Notes under the pieces: generated by a model | Told to the model about the DNA's origin: nothing | Database searches by the model: none | The model's input: the letters and a program-made list of their open reading frames with translations, nothing else | Assembly: GCF_024345495.1 (NCBI RefSeq) | Contig: NZ_JAGQBF010000003.1 | Span: 53,401 to 117,400, forward strand | DNA: 64,000 bases | Origin: Synechococcus sp. RedBA-s | GTDB taxonomy: Bacteria; Cyanobacteriota; Cyanobacteriia; PCC-6307; Cyanobiaceae | Direction of reading: 5' to 3' | Shown here: one piece after another, positions 44,734 through 52,673 of the stretch | Layout of the letters: the number at the start of each line of letters is the position of its first letter | How positions within the stretch are numbered: the stretch's first letter is position 1 | Position numbers and translations under genes: made by a program

Positions 44734-45816
44734 ATGCTCCACAGGGGTTGGCTTCAGCTGCTTCTCTGGCCTCGCTGCTCCGCAGCGGCTGCAGCGGTCC
44801 TGGCTCTTCTCTCCGCCGGCCTTGTTCTCGCAGGCCCTGTCCGGGCATTGCCCCTCTCTCCGGGGGACCGGCTCAAATTGAGCATTCCGGACGGTGAGGA
44901 GTTCAGCGGACTTTACGAGGTTAATCAGGACGGGAAGCTCGAGATTCCTTACCTGCCTCCGCTCAATGCCGCTGGGCTTGAGCCCAGCGCACTCCAGAAA
45001 TCGATCACCCATGCACTGCTCTCGGGTGGCTACTTTCAGCCCTCGTTCCTGCGTGTCAGCGTGAACGTCATCCAGTGGGCACCTGCCCAGGTGTTCGTGC
45101 GAGGGGCCACGTTTCTGCCTGGCCGCGTTCTGATCAATGAACTCTCCGATGCTGAGCTGACTCAACCTCCGGTTCAAATCAGCGGGAACAATCCCACTAA
45201 TCGCTACCTTTCTGTGGCGCTGCGGCAGGCCGGTGGTCTCAAGCCAACGGCTGACATCAAGACCATCCAGCTGATCCGGGCGGGGAAGCCGCAAACCCTC
45301 GACCTCAGTGGCATCTTCAATGGTGAACCCTTTGAGGATGTCCCTCTGATCGCCGGTGATCAGGTGATCGTTCCAGACACCGGAGTTGTCAATAATCTGA
45401 TTGTTAGACCCTCACAAGTCACCCCTGTTGGCGTGAAGATCTTCCTTTCAAATCTGACTGTTCCTGCCACTGGAAATTCGATCTCGGGAATCAGTCGGGA
45501 TGCAACATCTTTCTCCTATGGATCACGTTTTTCTCAGGCTGTTGTCGCCGCTAATTGTGTCGGTGGCACCAGAGGCACCAATGCGGGTCGTCGAGCGATT
45601 CTTGTCACGACCAACGAGCTCACCGGCAAAACCTCCGTGCTGGAGCGAGGCATCCATGAGCTGATGCAGGCCTCCACGGATGATCGGAACAACCCTTATC
45701 TGATGGCCAACGATTCGGTGGCTTGTTTTGATTCTACCGTGACATCCATCCGCGATGTGATGAGGACGTTGTCGGATGTGATCCTGCCAGGTACCCTGAT
45801 TCGCGCGTTCTTCTGA
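44734..45816 (+). CDS. Wza-like polysaccharide export protein
   Basis: The ATG at 44734 starts a signal peptide with a long hydrophobic core (AAAAAVLALLSAGLVLAGPVRA). The Poly_export domain is recognisable (LSPGDRLKLSIPDGEEFSGLYEVNQDGKLEIPYLPPLNAAGL), followed by SLBB-like beta-grasp units (AQVFVRGATFLPGRVLINE, then GDQVIVPDTGVVNN). No lipobox Cys is seen. The product forms the outer-membrane/periplasmic export channel. A GTG at 44671 is also in frame. It heads the plus-strand set and shares its stop with the next start (TGATG). Confidence 0.88.
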   Translation: MLHRGWLQLLLWPRCSAAAAAVLALLSAGLVLAGPVRALPLSPGDRLKLSIPDGEEFSGLYEVNQDGKLEIPYLPPLNAAGLEPSALQKSITHALLSGGYFQPSFLRVSVNVIQWAPAQVFVRGATFLPGRVLINELSDAELTQPPVQISGNNPTNRYLSVALRQAGGLKPTADIKTIQLIRAGKPQTLDLSGIFNGEPFEDVPLIAGDQVIVPDTGVVNNLIVRPSQVTPVGVKIFLSNLTVPATGNSISGISRDATSFSYGSRFSQAVVAANCVGGTRGTNAGRRAILVTTNELTGKTSVLERGIHELMQASTDDRNNPYLMANDSVACFDSTVTSIRDVMRTLSDVILPGTLIRAFF

Positions 45817-47231
45817 TGCAGTCAGTCTCGCAGAAGATTGCGACAAGGCTGCGGGCCCATCCGCTGCATGGCTACCTGAAACGCCGCTGGAACCGCTACG
45901 CCACCCTTGGCCTCGCCGCCAACGCCTTCATCTGGATCACGTCACTCCTATACCTGGCCTTGGCCCGCCCGGTCTATACGACGAAATGGGCCCTTCTGCT
46001 GCCTGGCGGGAGCAGTGGTGTGAGCGTCAATCTTCCTGAAATCGGCCAGGCGTCTTCCTCCAGTGGAACGGGAATGGGTAGCTCCACCTTTGATCAGAGA
46101 GCCAACTATGAATATATCTTCAGCAGCGATACGGTGCTGTATCGAGCAGCGAAGCTGGCAGGTCTTGCTCCCGGTCAGTTCAAAAAGCCGAGAATCAAGC
46201 TGCTGGATAATACCACCCTGATGGAATTTGAAGTGGCTGCACCTACTCCTGCCCTGGCAAAGGCCAAATCCTTCGCGCTCTATGAAGCGATCGCGGAGCG
46301 TCTCAATGAGCTTCGACGCAGGGAGATCAGCCAGCGCGAGGGGCCCACCCAGAAGATTCTGAGTGAGGCCCAGCTCAAGCTGGAAGTCGCCCAGACGAAA
46401 CTCTCCCAATACAAGTCGCGCTCTGGTCTCACCTCTGATGATCTTGTCGGCAACCTCTCCAGCAACATCGAGGATCTCCGCAAGCAGCGGGCTGAGGCCA
46501 CGGCGCAGCAGCGCCTCTTTGCCGCTCGGCTGGAGCAGCTGCGGCGCGATCTCGGCCTCAGCTCCTCCCAGGCGGCGGATGCCTTTCTGCTTCAGAACGA
46601 TGGGGTCTTTCAGCAGAACCTGAGGGAGTACAGCGAGGCCAGCGCTTCCCTCAAGGTGTTGTCCGGGCGCTTTGGCGTCAACCATCCCCGAGTGATCAAG
46701 GAACGCAAGCGTCAGGAGTCGGCGATGAATGGTCTGCTCCGCCGCAGCCGCTCGCTTCTGTCGCGGTCCCTTTCGGCGGCTGAGCTGGCCCGCCTGGCCT
46801 TGGCCAGTTCAGGAGCCTCTGGCCGCGACACCCTGCTGCAGGGGCTGGTGACGGTGCAAGCCGACCTTGAGGGTGTTCAGGGCCGGATTCAGGGCCTCGA
46901 TCGGGCCATAGTCAGCCTGGAGGCCCGTCTCAGCCGGCTCTCCCAGCGCCAGTCAAACCTCGACTCCCTCAAGCGTGATGTGCAGATCGCCGAGGCTGTC
47001 TTCGCCTCCACACTCACCAAGCTGGATCTGGGTCAGGGCGAGCTGTTCTCGGCCTATCCCCTCGTGCAGATGGTCGTGGATCCGGAGTTGCCCGGGAAAC
47101 CCTCCTCTCCCAAGGTGGGATTCGTGCTGGCCGGGGCCGTCCTGGGATCCATCTTCTCCAGCCTTGGCCTCTGGCTGCTGTGGCTGCGCAAGCCCTGGGT
47201 CAAAAAGCTGTCCAGGCTGATCTCCCCATGA
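45816..47231 (+). CDS. Wzz/GumC-like chain-length determinant
   Basis: Two membrane helices flank a large periplasmic part: ATLGLAANAFIWITSLLYLALA near residues 30-50 and VGFVLAGAVLGSIFSSLGLWLLW near the C-terminus. The middle has long coiled-coil segments (QKILSEAQLKLEVAQTKLSQYK, KQRAEATAQQRLFAARLEQLRRD) typical of PCP proteins. The Pro-rich motif before the last helix is PELPGKPSSPKVG. There is no C-terminal tyrosine kinase domain, so Wzc-type phosphorylation is absent from this locus. Its role is polymer length control and coupling to the export channel. Both ends overlap neighbours. Confidence 0.88.
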   Translation: MQSVSQKIATRLRAHPLHGYLKRRWNRYATLGLAANAFIWITSLLYLALARPVYTTKWALLLPGGSSGVSVNLPEIGQASSSSGTGMGSSTFDQRANYEYIFSSDTVLYRAAKLAGLAPGQFKKPRIKLLDNTTLMEFEVAAPTPALAKAKSFALYEAIAERLNELRRREISQREGPTQKILSEAQLKLEVAQTKLSQYKSRSGLTSDDLVGNLSSNIEDLRKQRAEATAQQRLFAARLEQLRRDLGLSSSQAADAFLLQNDGVFQQNLREYSEASASLKVLSGRFGVNHPRVIKERKRQESAMNGLLRRSRSLLSRSLSAAELARLALASSGASGRDTLLQGLVTVQADLEGVQGRIQGLDRAIVSLEARLSRLSQRQSNLDSLKRDVQIAEAVFASTLTKLDLGQGELFSAYPLVQMVVDPELPGKPSSPKVGFVLAGAVLGSIFSSLGLWLLWLRKPWVKKLSRLISP

Positions 47232-48583
47232 CTGCACCCCCCTTAGGCCTGGATGACGCCGTGGGGTCCCCAGGGTTTCGAGATCGGATCACACCCGCCA
47301 ATGTTCCCGAACGCCTGATCTGGTGGTCCATTACATGGATCTATCCCATCTGGGTCGTGGGTGGTCTGTATGTGGTGGGTTCTGTCCTTGGTTGGCTGCT
47401 GCTTTTTTGTCTGCTGATCAAGCTGCTCGCCCAGGATGAAACCACCCCTGAATCAGAGCGCTTGCAGGTCTCCTGGGTGCTCTGGTGCTGGGTGGCAGGA
47501 ATGCTGCTGATGGAGGTTGCCCTGCTCGCTGGACATCTCGACTTCAATCTCGGCATCGCCATGATCATCAAGTCGTCGATCGGCTGGGGGAAGGGTTGGG
47601 CCGCTCTTGCGCTTTATCCTCTGGCTGGCTGCCTGAAGATCCGCGCTCCTCTGATCTACCGGGCGATCTGTATCGTTGGCTTACACACGTTACTGATCAC
47701 TCCTGTTCTCTTGATCACTCCTTACCTTCACCTTCCCCAGATCCTCTATGTTTCACCGCTCAGGATGATTGGTGGTCCGGGTAATGAATTCTTCGATGTC
47801 CCCCTTTATGAAATTGATGGCAGCACCGGTGATCTGCGCTGGAGATTGTTCACCCCCTGGGGACCGGCGCTGGGAATGGTCGGCAATGTGTTCTTCATGC
47901 TTTCGCTTCAGGAGAAGAATCCACGCTGGAAGAGCGCGGGCTTGTTGGGATCGGTGGTGATGTGTCTGGTCTGTAAGTCCAGGTTGGCGCAGTTGAGCCT
48001 TGTTCTCGTCCCTCTGATCACGGCCGTTCTGGGACGGCTGGGCCGGCCAGCCATGCTGTTGATCCTCGGTTTCGTCAGTTATCTGGCGGGCCTGTTCTCC
48101 CCCTGGATTCTGCTCAGCCTGGAGCAATTCTGGGATTCATTCAAATCAGCCCGGGCGGGCTCCACGCGGGTTCGCATGGCATTGAAGCGTATCGCCGTCT
48201 ATCGTTGGAGGGTTGAGGCTCCCCTCTGGGGACATGGAGTCGTGGAGAAAGGCCCACACCTGGTCGAGGGGATGCCGATCGGCTCCCATCACACCTGGGC
48301 CGGGTTGCTCTTCGTCAAGGGTGCCGCTGGTTTTGTGGCTTTGGCTGTGCCCATGCTGGCCAGCTTTGTTGATCTTCTGATCAGATCGATGGATGCGCGT
48401 CGCCAGCTGGCCCGAGTTGGTCTGAGCATTGTCATCATTCTATTTCTCTATACGTTTGGCGAAAATCTGGAGATTCTTGTCTACTTGTACTGGCCCGGTC
48501 TGGTGGTCATGGGTCTTGCGCATCAGGAACCGCTGCCCGAGGATCTACCTCCATCACCCCCAGGCACCTTACAGATGGCCTGA
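47228..48583 (+). CDS. Wzy/O-antigen ligase-like polymerase
   Basis: The ATG at 47228 overlaps the upstream stop (ATGA). The 451-residue protein has about 10-12 membrane helices and a large loop (residues about 190-225, rich in Gly, Asp and Pro). RIAVYRWRVEAPLWGHGVVEKGPHLVEGMPIGSHHTWAGLLFVKGAAG is the conserved Wzy_C/O-antigen ligase motif with its essential Arg and His. It would polymerise lipid-linked repeat units on the periplasmic face. This is the last gene of the export set; a 85-base gap precedes the PAS gene. Confidence 0.85.
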   Translation: MTAPPLGLDDAVGSPGFRDRITPANVPERLIWWSITWIYPIWVVGGLYVVGSVLGWLLLFCLLIKLLAQDETTPESERLQVSWVLWCWVAGMLLMEVALLAGHLDFNLGIAMIIKSSIGWGKGWAALALYPLAGCLKIRAPLIYRAICIVGLHTLLITPVLLITPYLHLPQILYVSPLRMIGGPGNEFFDVPLYEIDGSTGDLRWRLFTPWGPALGMVGNVFFMLSLQEKNPRWKSAGLLGSVVMCLVCKSRLAQLSLVLVPLITAVLGRLGRPAMLLILGFVSYLAGLFSPWILLSLEQFWDSFKSARAGSTRVRMALKRIAVYRWRVEAPLWGHGVVEKGPHLVEGMPIGSHHTWAGLLFVKGAAGFVALAVPMLASFVDLLIRSMDARRQLARVGLSIVIILFLYTFGENLEILVYLYWPGLVVMGLAHQEPLPEDLPPSPPGTLQMA

Positions 48584-48667
48584 GTCTCTGATGGAGACTC
48601 AGCCACGGTTCGACCTTCTCCCTCCCTCCTGCCTTCATTGTTATCCTTACCTGATTGATTTCAGAGC

Positions 48668-49042
48668 ATGGCCGACCTGGATACCGACAAAGTCACGATC
48701 GATCAGCTGCGCAGTACCGTTCTCCCCTTCGTGCGCGCCGACCAGGAGGGCCTCGTTGTCGAGATCAACGAGGCCTTTCAACAGGTCTATGGTTGGCTCC
48801 CTGAAGACATTCTTGGTCGCTCCCTTGGCCTAATTCTTCCTGCGTTTTTCAAGGATGCCCATCACCTTGGATTCTCCCGCTTCAGGATCACCGAGGGCGT
48901 TGGCTCTGAAGTTCTCAATCACCCGCTCAGGCTGAAAACTGTCTGCAAGGATCTTCGCGAGATCGAGTCTGAGCACTTTATCGTGGCCGAGCGTGAGGGT
49001 TCCACCTGGAGCTTTGCCGCCACCCTCACCCCGCTGGAGTGA
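48668..49042 (+). CDS. stand-alone PAS domain protein
   Basis: The 124-residue product is essentially one PAS domain: LPFVRADQEGLVVEINEAFQQVYGWLPEDILGRSLGLILP, followed by the beta sheet ending WSFAATLTPLE. There is no output domain. It lies directly before a hybrid kinase that has its own PAS domain; four bases separate its stop from that start. It may form a separate sensor subunit of that kinase. The family is close to those with a small ligand or no cofactor; the ligand is unknown. Confidence 0.8.
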   Translation: MADLDTDKVTIDQLRSTVLPFVRADQEGLVVEINEAFQQVYGWLPEDILGRSLGLILPAFFKDAHHLGFSRFRITEGVGSEVLNHPLRLKTVCKDLREIESEHFIVAEREGSTWSFAATLTPLE

Positions 49043-49046
49043 GGCC

Positions 49047-50735
49047 TTGAGTTCAGCCGAACTTCAGGAGCAGCTTCGCAGAACATTGGGGCGTCTGGAA
49101 GCTGCCCTGAGCTCGGTCGAAGACGCGCTTGTGCTCACGGATGTCAACGGACGTGTCGAGTGGACCAACCGTGCTTTCAATCAATTCGTGGGCCAGCCGC
49201 GGCTGCTCAGTCTGGGTCGTCTCCTTGTTGAGTTGATGCCTCCTCACTATGTCGAAGGAAGCCCAGAGTCCTCGCGGGATCTGCTTGAAGAGGCTCGCCT
49301 CGGGCCTGGCAGCCTGCTGTGGGATCTCTCTCCCACCCCTCCGCGAAGGGTCGTCGAGGTCAAATGGTCACCGGTCAACCTCAATCCCGATCCCTCCCTG
49401 GTCTTCGTGTTCCGTGACCTCACTGAGATCACCATCGCCCAGGATCAGATCATCCGAGCGCGTGACACCCTTGAGCATGATGTGGCGGCCCGAACTCTCG
49501 AACTTCAGCAAGCTCGGGATGAAGCACTGGCAGCAAAGGGTGCCATGGGACAGTTCCTGTCCACCATCAGTCATGAGATCCGAACTCCTCTCAATGCCGT
49601 GATCGGTATGTCCGATCTGCTGCTGGATATAAGTCTGGATCTCCAGCAGCAGGAGCTTGTTCAAACCATCAACAGCAGTGCCGAGCTCCTGCTGCGTCTC
49701 ATCAACGACATCCTTGATCTGTCCAAGATCGAGGCCAAAAAGTTGACGATCGCCTCGGAGGCTTTCTCCTTGCGATCGTTGGTCCTGGATTGCTGTCGGA
49801 TGATGGATGCAGCTTTGCGTGCAAAGCATCTCGAGTTGCGCTGCTCCTTTTGTGACGATCCACCTGATGGTCTTATCGGCGATGGCCTACGCATTCGTCA
49901 GATTCTACTAAATCTGCTGAATAATGCAATCAAGTTCACAAATCAGGGCTCCATTGACGTGAAAATCGGCTGGCGCCCCCTAGCTCCTGATTCCATCGAG
50001 CTGGATCTCACTGTGGACGATACAGGTACTGGAATCTCCGAAGATTTTCTTTCCAAAATCTTCCAAGATTTTAGCCAGGAACACAATCAGGCCCATGCCA
50101 GTCATCAGCAGGGAACCGGTCTGGGACTGGCCATCTGCGATCGGCTCTGCCACTTGATGGGAGGCGGCATCGAGGTCCAGAGCCAGCTTGGCCAGGGCAG
50201 TCGGTTCCACGTCCGTCTTCCCCTGAAGCGCAGTGCGCCGGAAGTGTCGCCTGTCTCGGGATCGGACGAGTCCCTTGACCTGGACCTGAGCTCGGTCCGC
50301 CTGCTGGCCGTGGAAGACAACCGCATCAATCAGAGGGTTCTTGAACTCCTTCTGGCCAAGCTGAGTCTCAAGGTTGAATTCGCCGATTGTGGTGAGGATG
50401 CGTTGGAGCGTCTCAGTGAGGGAGGATTCAATCTGGTGCTGATGGATCTGCAGATGCCCGGAATCGATGGGCGCGAGGCCACCTGCCGGCTGCGCGCCCT
50501 GCCGATTTCACAGCCTTATGTTGTGGCGCTGACGGCGTTCGCGCTTGAGGATCAGCAACAGGCCTGCCTGGAGGCAGGCATGCAGGATTTCCTGACCAAG
50601 CCTGTGAGAGTCCCGGCCCTGAGGGGTTGTCTGCAGCGCTTTCTGCACTGGAATGCCCATCGGCAAGGCGGTTCCGTCCTGTCCGAATTAGCTCCTCCTT
50701 CAGCGGCCCTGGCACCCCTGGAGTCGTCTCCATGA
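49047..50735 (+). CDS. hybrid histidine kinase (PAS-HisKA-HATPase-REC)
   Basis: The start is a TTG at 49047 with GGAG about eight bases upstream; a GTG at 48993 is in frame but lies inside the PAS gene. A PAS domain (ALVLTDVNGRVEWTNRAFNQFVG) leads through a coiled coil to HisKA with His176 in [16 protein letters not shown]. The ATPase domain has the N-box LLNLLNNAIKFTN and the G boxes DDTGTGISE and GTGLGLAICDRL. The receiver domain has phospho-acceptor Asp467 (LVLMDLQMPG). There is no membrane segment, so it senses a cytoplasmic signal. The hpt gene overlaps its stop, so a four-step phosphorelay is likely. Confidence 0.92.
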   Translation: MSSAELQEQLRRTLGRLEAALSSVEDALVLTDVNGRVEWTNRAFNQFVGQPRLLSLGRLLVELMPPHYVEGSPESSRDLLEEARLGPGSLLWDLSPTPPRRVVEVKWSPVNLNPDPSLVFVFRDLTEITIAQDQIIRARDTLEHDVAARTLELQQARDEALAAKGAMGQFLSTISHEIRTPLNAVIGMSDLLLDISLDLQQQELVQTINSSAELLLRLINDILDLSKIEAKKLTIASEAFSLRSLVLDCCRMMDAALRAKHLELRCSFCDDPPDGLIGDGLRIRQILLNLLNNAIKFTNQGSIDVKIGWRPLAPDSIELDLTVDDTGTGISEDFLSKIFQDFSQEHNQAHASHQQGTGLGLAICDRLCHLMGGGIEVQSQLGQGSRFHVRLPLKRSAPEVSPVSGSDESLDLDLSSVRLLAVEDNRINQRVLELLLAKLSLKVEFADCGEDALERLSEGGFNLVLMDLQMPGIDGREATCRLRALPISQPYVVALTAFALEDQQQACLEAGMQDFLTKPVRVPALRGCLQRFLHWNAHRQGGSVLSELAPPSAALAPLESSP

Positions 50736-51097
50736 CGACACCTTCGGTTCTTGATCAACGGGTCTGGGAGGACTTGCGTGCTCTGGGTGGATCTGAGGCT
50801 GATGCGCTCATCCTTGAGCTGATCAGCATGTACCTGGAAGATGCACCCATCCAGCTGGAGGCCATCCGTGAGGCTGTCCGCCAGTCCGACCGTCGCGCTA
50901 TCGCTTTTCATGCCCATGCCCTGCGCTCACCCAGCGCCAGCCTGGGGGGCCTGGGGCTCGCTGAGGCCTGCGCCGCTCTGGAAGCGGGGGTCGACGCCAT
51001 CGATAGTCTTTCCCTGGAGTCCCCTCAGGTGCAGAAACTTCTGGCTGAATCCGAACAGGTCGTTGAGGAGTTGAGGTCGATGATCCGTGACCTCTGA
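50732..51097 (+). CDS. histidine phosphotransfer (Hpt) protein
   Basis: The 121-residue product is all helical. The phospho-accepting region is FHAHALRSPSASLGGLGL, with His62 in the canonical position (family A-H-x-L-K-G; here A-H-A-L-R-S). It starts with an ATGA overlap on the hybrid kinase and ends inside the start of the response regulator-phosphatase gene. The position makes it the carrier from the kinase receiver (Asp467) to the next receiver (Asp63). Confidence 0.88.
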   Translation: MTTPSVLDQRVWEDLRALGGSEADALILELISMYLEDAPIQLEAIREAVRQSDRRAIAFHAHALRSPSASLGGLGLAEACAALEAGVDAIDSLSLESPQVQKLLAESEQVVEELRSMIRDL

Positions 51098-52301
51098 TCC
51101 CACCCCCGGCCTCAGCGCGTCGACCACGATCCTGCTGATCGACGATGACCGGGTTCTGCAGCACATTCTCAGAGGGCTTCTCCGGGCACAGGGATGCCTG
51201 GTGTTGACCGCTTCTGATGGTTCCAGCGGGCTGGAGCTCGCGCGTCGGCACAGGCCCCAGCTGGTGCTCTGTGACTGGTGCATGGCTGGAATGGATGGTC
51301 TGGAGGTCTGCCGACGGTTCAAACAGGACCCGCATCTGGCTGCGATCTATTTCATCCTGCTCACCTCACGCTCATCGCTCGGAGAGCGGGTGGAAGGCCT
51401 TGATGCAGGTGCCGATGACTTCCTCTCCAAGCCGGTCGAGCCTTCCGACTTGTTGGCGCGGGTGCGCTCTGGCTTGCGCTTGTACCAGGCCAATCATGAG
51501 TTGCTGGTGTTGAGCCAAGACCTTGCCGCTCAGAAGCAAAGGCTGGAGGACGAACTCACCAGCGCCGCCGATTATGTCCGCTCGATCCTCCCTTCCTCCC
51601 TGGAGGGTGCGGTTGGCATCGATAGTCTGTTCATGCCCTGCCAACAGCTGGGCGGTGACTGCCTTGACTATTACTGGTTGGATGAGAATCAGTTGATTCT
51701 TTATCTGCTGGATGTGTCTGGACATGGTCTGGCAGCGGCTCTTCCCTCGATCTCTGTGCATAATCTTCTGCGCTCCCGCGTGCTCACCCAGTCCGATCTT
51801 GGTGATCCGGCTGCTGTGCTTGGCTACCTCAATACCTGGTTTCAGATGGATCGGCAGAACAACCAATACTTCACACTCTGGTATGGGGTTTATGACAAGA
51901 GAAGTGCGGTGTTGCGCTATGCTAGTGCCGGTCATCCGCCAGCCCTTCTGTTCACTCCGGATGTTCAACAGGGCTACACACTTAAGGAGTTGAAAGCACC
52001 CAGTCTGCCTATTGGTCTGTTCGACGGTATCAATTATATAACCCACTCCTGTTCAGTCGAGCCTGGCGCCCTTCTCTATCTCTACAGTGATGGAATCTAC
52101 GAAGTCCCCACGTCTGGAGAGGCTATGTGGGAACTCGAAGATTTCCGTCGGCTGCTGCGAGAGCAGATCGGCAGAGGAAGCACGGACCTGCAGCAGCTGG
52201 TTGAGGCCATTCGTGACTGCACTGGTTGCACCTCATTCCCAGACGACGCCTCGGTGATAGCAGCACGGTTTTCTGCTGGCAATACTCATAGGCAAGACTG
52301 A
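51087..52301 (+). CDS. response regulator with PP2C/SpoIIE phosphatase output (RsbU type)
   Basis: The GTG start at 51087 lies within the end of the Hpt gene. Residues about 14-130 are a receiver domain: ILLIDDDRVLQH, phospho-acceptor Asp63 in LVLCDWCMAGMDG, and FLSKPVEP with the conserved Lys. A helical linker leads to a PP2C-type phosphatase (about 190-400). Its metal ligands are seen in CQQLGGDCLDYYWLDENQLILYLLDVSGHG, and FPDDASVIAARF is near the C-terminus. RsbU-type enzymes dephosphorylate a STAS antagonist. Candidate substrates are the STAS protein encoded convergently and the STAS-PGT fusion 13 kb away. Confidence 0.92.
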   Translation: MTSDPTPGLSASTTILLIDDDRVLQHILRGLLRAQGCLVLTASDGSSGLELARRHRPQLVLCDWCMAGMDGLEVCRRFKQDPHLAAIYFILLTSRSSLGERVEGLDAGADDFLSKPVEPSDLLARVRSGLRLYQANHELLVLSQDLAAQKQRLEDELTSAADYVRSILPSSLEGAVGIDSLFMPCQQLGGDCLDYYWLDENQLILYLLDVSGHGLAAALPSISVHNLLRSRVLTQSDLGDPAAVLGYLNTWFQMDRQNNQYFTLWYGVYDKRSAVLRYASAGHPPALLFTPDVQQGYTLKELKAPSLPIGLFDGINYITHSCSVEPGALLYLYSDGIYEVPTSGEAMWELEDFRRLLREQIGRGSTDLQQLVEAIRDCTGCTSFPDDASVIAARFSAGNTHRQD

Positions 52302-52615
52302 TCAAAACTGGCTCGATCGGCATAAACTTCGAAGATCCGATCGGTTCCGGTGATCTCAAGAACCAACTTCAGCTGAGGGCAGAGTGAACACAAGGCCAAG
52401 CGCTGACCGCCCTCCCGCACTTTCTTGAGGCAGGCCACCAGAGCACTGAAGCCATTGCTGTCCATGAAGGTGATCGATTGGGCATCAATCAGGATCATGC
52501 CCTTGCCAGCAGCGAGGGCGTTGCTCAGGTCCTGGCGCAGCTGTTTGCCGGCGTCGCTATCCAGCACTCCTGACGGCTGGATCACATGCAGGAGATATGA
52601 CGCTGGGGTATCCAT
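52286..52615 (-). CDS. STAS anti-sigma factor antagonist (RsbV type)
   Basis: The 109-residue product is a single STAS domain. The phosphorylation site is in SITFMDSNGFSALVACL, with Ser53 in the D-S-x-G motif. GGQRLALCSLCPQLKLVLEITGTDRIFEVY is the typical C-terminal half. It converges with the phosphatase gene and overlaps it by 16 bases. With the RsbW-like kinase at 36.5-37.0 kb it completes the three kinds of partner-switching protein. No sigma factor is encoded nearby. Confidence 0.9.
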   Translation of the reverse strand: MDTPASYLLHVIQPSGVLDSDAGKQLRQDLSNALAAGKGMILIDAQSITFMDSNGFSALVACLKKVREGGQRLALCSLCPQLKLVLEITGTDRIFEVYADRASFDQSCL

Positions 52616-52673
52616 GCTGGCTGGTGGTGTGTTGATTCATCCCCATTCTCGGTGAGGCCCGGCCTTTCTGGTC

